NCBI GenBank assembly: GCA_026770585.1
Contig: MU646708.1
Span: 200,599-224,622 of the forward strand
Source: Baffinella frigidus
Lineage: Eukaryota > Cryptophyceae > Cryptomonadales > Baffinellaceae
Reading direction: 5' to 3'
DNA length: 24,024 nucleotides
Of the stretch, positions 21,831-24,024 are shown one piece after another. The position numbers were made by a program, and so were the translations under genes. Under the pieces are notes generated by a model. The model was not told the DNA's origin and did not search any database. It worked only from the letters and a program-made list of their open reading frames with translations. The stretch's first letter is position 1; each line of letters begins with the position of its first letter.

Positions 21831-22490
21831 ATGAGCTCTACCTCCTTTGGTGCGCGAAACAGCTGTGCTGAGCTTCGACGGGCAACGGCGCAAAAAGGCC
21901 CTTTTACACCCTGCTCGGGGGTATGCATGGGACGGAGCGCTGGGCGTCGTTGTGAACCGAGATGGGAGCCGGGGGCGGCACGCCGGCTTGGAGAAAAGAT
22001 GGAGCGGAGTGCGAAATTGCCTGTAGCCTCGGCGGGGCGCGCTTGTACCGTTGACAAGCTGGGTGGGCGGGGCAAGTCGGGAGACTTTGGAGCGGAACAC
22101 GGCCCGGGGTCACCAAAGTGGTGGAGAAAGAGAGAAGGAGGCGGAGAGAGACGACGAATGGACTGAGATTGTGGGGTGCGAAATTGCCTGCAGCCGCGGC
22201 GGGGCGCGCTTGAGCGGCACCGCTACAAAAACACGGTGTTGGGAAACTCTCTTCACGGGCGATCTGTACGGTCAAGGGAACCTATGGTACGAAGCTTCGT
22301 ACGGTGAAGAAACTTTCTGCACGGCCCGGGCAAGCCACACCAGCCTGTCATTATTGAAATTTCATTTTACTACACGTGTGATCAACGTGTACCACGATCA
22401 GCCATCTAAAAATCATCTAAACACCTTCAGCGCGAACGAGTCACGAGTGTGTACGCTCGTATCTCTAGAGGTCTTATGAAAATCCCACTC
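21831..22490. repeat. GC-rich region with a duplicated GTGCGAAATTGCCTG segment
   Basis: GTGCGAAATTGCCTGTAGCC (22009) and GTGCGAAATTGCCTGCAGCC (22177) continue through CGGCGGGGCGCGCTTG. On the minus strand both give QARPA.A.GNFA in open frames of 89-123 residues. Forward frames are open as well. The duplication is certain; coding is not. Confidence 0.5.
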
Positions 22491-22493
22491 AGA

Positions 22494-22671
22494 CCCTGGG
22501 GGACCTTGCTCGGATAGCGAGGGGGCAAATGGATCGGGTATTTATTGCCTTCAGCTCCCGATGGGAGCTGAAGCCCAGTACAAACTGGACGCGACTGGTA
22601 CCAAATTTTGAATTCGTACCCGCATTAAAAAGATCCGTTTGCCCCCTCGCTATCCGACCAAGGTCCAGGGG
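22494..22671 (+). mobile_element. Palindromic element with GGACCTTG...GGATAGCGAGGGGGC arms
   Basis: CTCGGATAGCGAGGGGGCAA and TTTGCCCCCTCGCTATCCGA are the inner arms; the outer ends are CCCTGG and CCAGGGG. An internal hairpin CAGCTCCCGATGGGAGCTG lies near 22552. No clear target duplication. Confidence 0.8.
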
Positions 22672-22975
22672 AATCTTTTCATGTACCGTACATGTACATG
22701 TATGCAGTTTTCCGATAAATAGACTTTTACTACGAGAGTTTCAAACACGCTGTCATAAAAACATCCATTATCCAGGAATTTATCCGCGCACACTTGGAAA
22801 AAGCAGACAGACATGAGCAGGCATGTGAAAAACGACCCTGGATACTGATATGCAGAGTCGTTTGATATCCAGAGTCGGGATACGAAGCTTCGTGCGAAGC
22901 TTCGTACGAGCCAACGCCCCTCCCAAGGTGCCCGCGCCCCATCGTACACGACCTCGGACAGCAGCCATGATGGCT
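22672..22975. other. Unassigned stretch with an AAGCTTCG palindrome
   Basis: TACGAAGCTTCG and CGAAGCTTCGTACG overlap at 22880-22907; GTACGAAGCTTCGTACG also occurs at 22287. Overlapping ORFs on both strands (up to 134 residues) have no recognised features. Confidence 0.45.
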
Positions 22976-23003
22976 GGGATGGCTCATCAGGCTGAGCCAT
23001 CCC
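22976..23003. repeat. GGGATGGCTCA hairpin
   Basis: GGGATGGCTCA and TGAGCCATCCC are separated by 6 bases. It abuts the next palindromic element. Confidence 0.8.
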
Positions 23004-23118
23004 AAGTGGCTCAAACAGTGCCCTGGAAGGTCTTCGATTTTACCTTTGATCGGGGTCGGATCCGACCCCGATCCAAGGTAAATCGAAAATGCCCCAGAGC
23101 ATTATTTGAGCCACCTTC
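23003..23118 (+). mobile_element. Palindromic relative of the CCACTAGCC element
   Basis: AAGTGGCTCAAACAGTGCCC and the inverse of ATTTGAGCCACCTT are the outer arms. The centre GATCGGGGTCG/GATCCGACCCCGATC is a perfect palindrome on GGATCC. The 6777 element has the same plan (CTCAAATTG arms, GGGGTCGA centre). A lone terminus, CCACTAGCCCTTGAAGGTGG, lies at 23219. Confidence 0.8.
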
Positions 23119-23610
23119 ATCTCGTAATAGTTTCGATACAGAGAATTCCGATAGTTTGACCAAGGGGGGAAATACCCTTGGTTTGACCCATGATCCACGT
23201 GATCACCTGACGACAATCCCACTAGCCCTTGAAGGTGGCTCAAATACATGTTAATAGGGTAATGGACTAAAAAAGGGGTAGTTAGGCCTGGGTGCACCTC
23301 GCCACTTGAGGAACAGGAACAAAATCCTAGGACTTTTTGGTCATAGGAGCCCTACGGCCTACAGTAGGCAATTCCGTAGGCCTAACTGCCCCATTACGAG
23401 GCTGGGATCCAAATGTGAAACATCGAAAAAATGTGAAACATCAGAATGGCTCAAATTCGAGCCCCAAAAAATCTCGAAAATGTGGCTCCAGGACCAGCCC
23501 CCGCGGCCGTGCTCACCACGGCGTTTCGGTCCACCGGACGTGGAAACGTGCGTGCTGCTGTATGACGTTCATTAAAGCTCCATAAGCTCCATAAGCTAAT
23601 ATATTCCCCT
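23119..23610. other. Unassigned stretch with weak ORFs
   Basis: CCTACGGCCTACAGTAGGCA at about 23351 is a fragment of the CCTACGGTAGG repeats, and CGCCACTTGAGGAACAGG at 23299 is the common suffix. ORFs of 60-90 residues on both strands are not supported further. Confidence 0.4.
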
Positions 23611-23614
23611 TGCG

Positions 23615-23948
23615 TTAGATTCCAACAGACCAGGTCCAAGGGCTCTTGGGACCTTCCAGTGAACGATCCACCCCTCTGGGGTGGTTACGGGCGTTAGAGC
23701 CCTGCGTCTCAATCATCTCTCCCCCGAGCGTGTGCCGCCGGTTTATCAACTTAATAAAACTCGCCTCTCCCCCTTTCTTCCACTTGCACCAAATGCCCCT
23801 CCTCATGAAACTTGCAAATAAAGGCCAAGACCCGGAAGACGGAGGACCCACACCTCCAGCTCCACCCAGTGACGCAAGCGGAGCAGCGCACACGCTCCTC
23901 AGCAGCATCCAGAGCCACCCTGTATCCCCTCTTCACGAGCCTCTGCAC
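23615..23948 (-). CDS. Possible minus-strand gene remnant with FIKLI-TLGGE
   Basis: Two overlapping minus frames are open. One (23615-23908) contains GEASFIKLINRRHTLGGEMI, shared in part with 20945-21030. The other (23751-23948) reads MQRLVKRGYRVALDAAEERV at its start. Composition is ordinary, but frames conflict and a frameshift is likely if it was ever a gene. No domain recognised. Confidence 0.25.
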
Positions 23949-23979
23949 TGGAGAGCGAAACGCGATCCGAAAGCAAAAA

Positions 23980-24022
23980 TGCTTTCTCTGCAGTCCTTTC
24001 TACGGAAGGGCGTGTCGTTGGC
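23980..24022 (-). repeat. Inverted copy of the 20601-20643 segment
   Basis: On the minus strand, CCAACGACACGCCCTTCCGT through GAGAAAGCAT matches 20601-20643 across 43 bases. The repeat may continue past the window edge. Confidence 0.85.
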
Positions 24023-24024
24023 AT

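Overview
This is eukaryotic nuclear DNA, most likely the subtelomeric end of a chromosome of a single-celled alga or related protist. It opens with C-rich 7-bp repeats (CCCTAAA and variants) on the + strand, the orientation expected at a left chromosome end with TTTAGGG-type telomeres. Many long microsatellites, dense short inverted-repeat elements, scaffold Ns (10732-10923) and splice-site-like junctions all point away from bacteria. The species cannot be named from the sequence. TTTAGGG telomeres occur in green algae, cryptophytes, dinoflagellates and others; I lean weakly to a cryptophyte-like alga, from an unverified memory of conceptual translations that resemble the 19-21 kb repeat.

No intact conventional gene could be supported. 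No rRNA, tRNA or CRISPR array was seen. The long open frames mostly cross repeats, or are open in several frames at once.

Layout. 1-1400: telomere-like arrays holding copies of an exon-like fragment (peptide FYVF.EVF.QLF). 1400-2000: a pair of exon-like fragments and a hairpin. 2.1-4.2 kb: short terminal-inverted-repeat (TIR) elements with 2-bp target duplications, plus a GA/GATA microsatellite. 4.2-6.4 kb: GC-rich repeats and a 213-bp inverted-repeat element. 6.4-9.2 kb: nested MITE-like elements, an interstitial telomere-like block, and CT and TA microsatellites. 9.3-10.4 kb: a roughly 200-bp satellite. 10.4-11.5 kb: telomere-like array, gap, and AAGTTGAC-bearing repeats. 11.7-14.6 kb: the most interesting part, with fragmented exon-like copies of one unknown gene family inside an inverted-repeat-bounded block and palindromic elements inserted at codon boundaries. 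14.6-16.4 kb: AT microsatellites and three more elements. 16.4-18.6 kb: degenerate telomere-like arrays mixed with a second exon-like family (VEAALTKLSQEVD). 18.9-21.3 kb: eight copies of a snap-back element with TA flanks. 21.3-24.0 kb: GC-rich sequence with weak ORFs and a few more palindromic elements.

Main reading. The window records heavy activity of short, palindromic, non-autonomous DNA elements. Two of them (14066-14217 and 12051-12192) have termini CTTATC/GATAAG and duplicate a GT. Each insertion therefore runs GT...AG, and removing it gives the sequence seen in uninserted paralogues in this same window. That is what introners (transposons that make introns) should look like. Four other families share CCAC...GTGG ends; at least one copy of each shows a 2-bp duplication. 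No transposase is encoded here.
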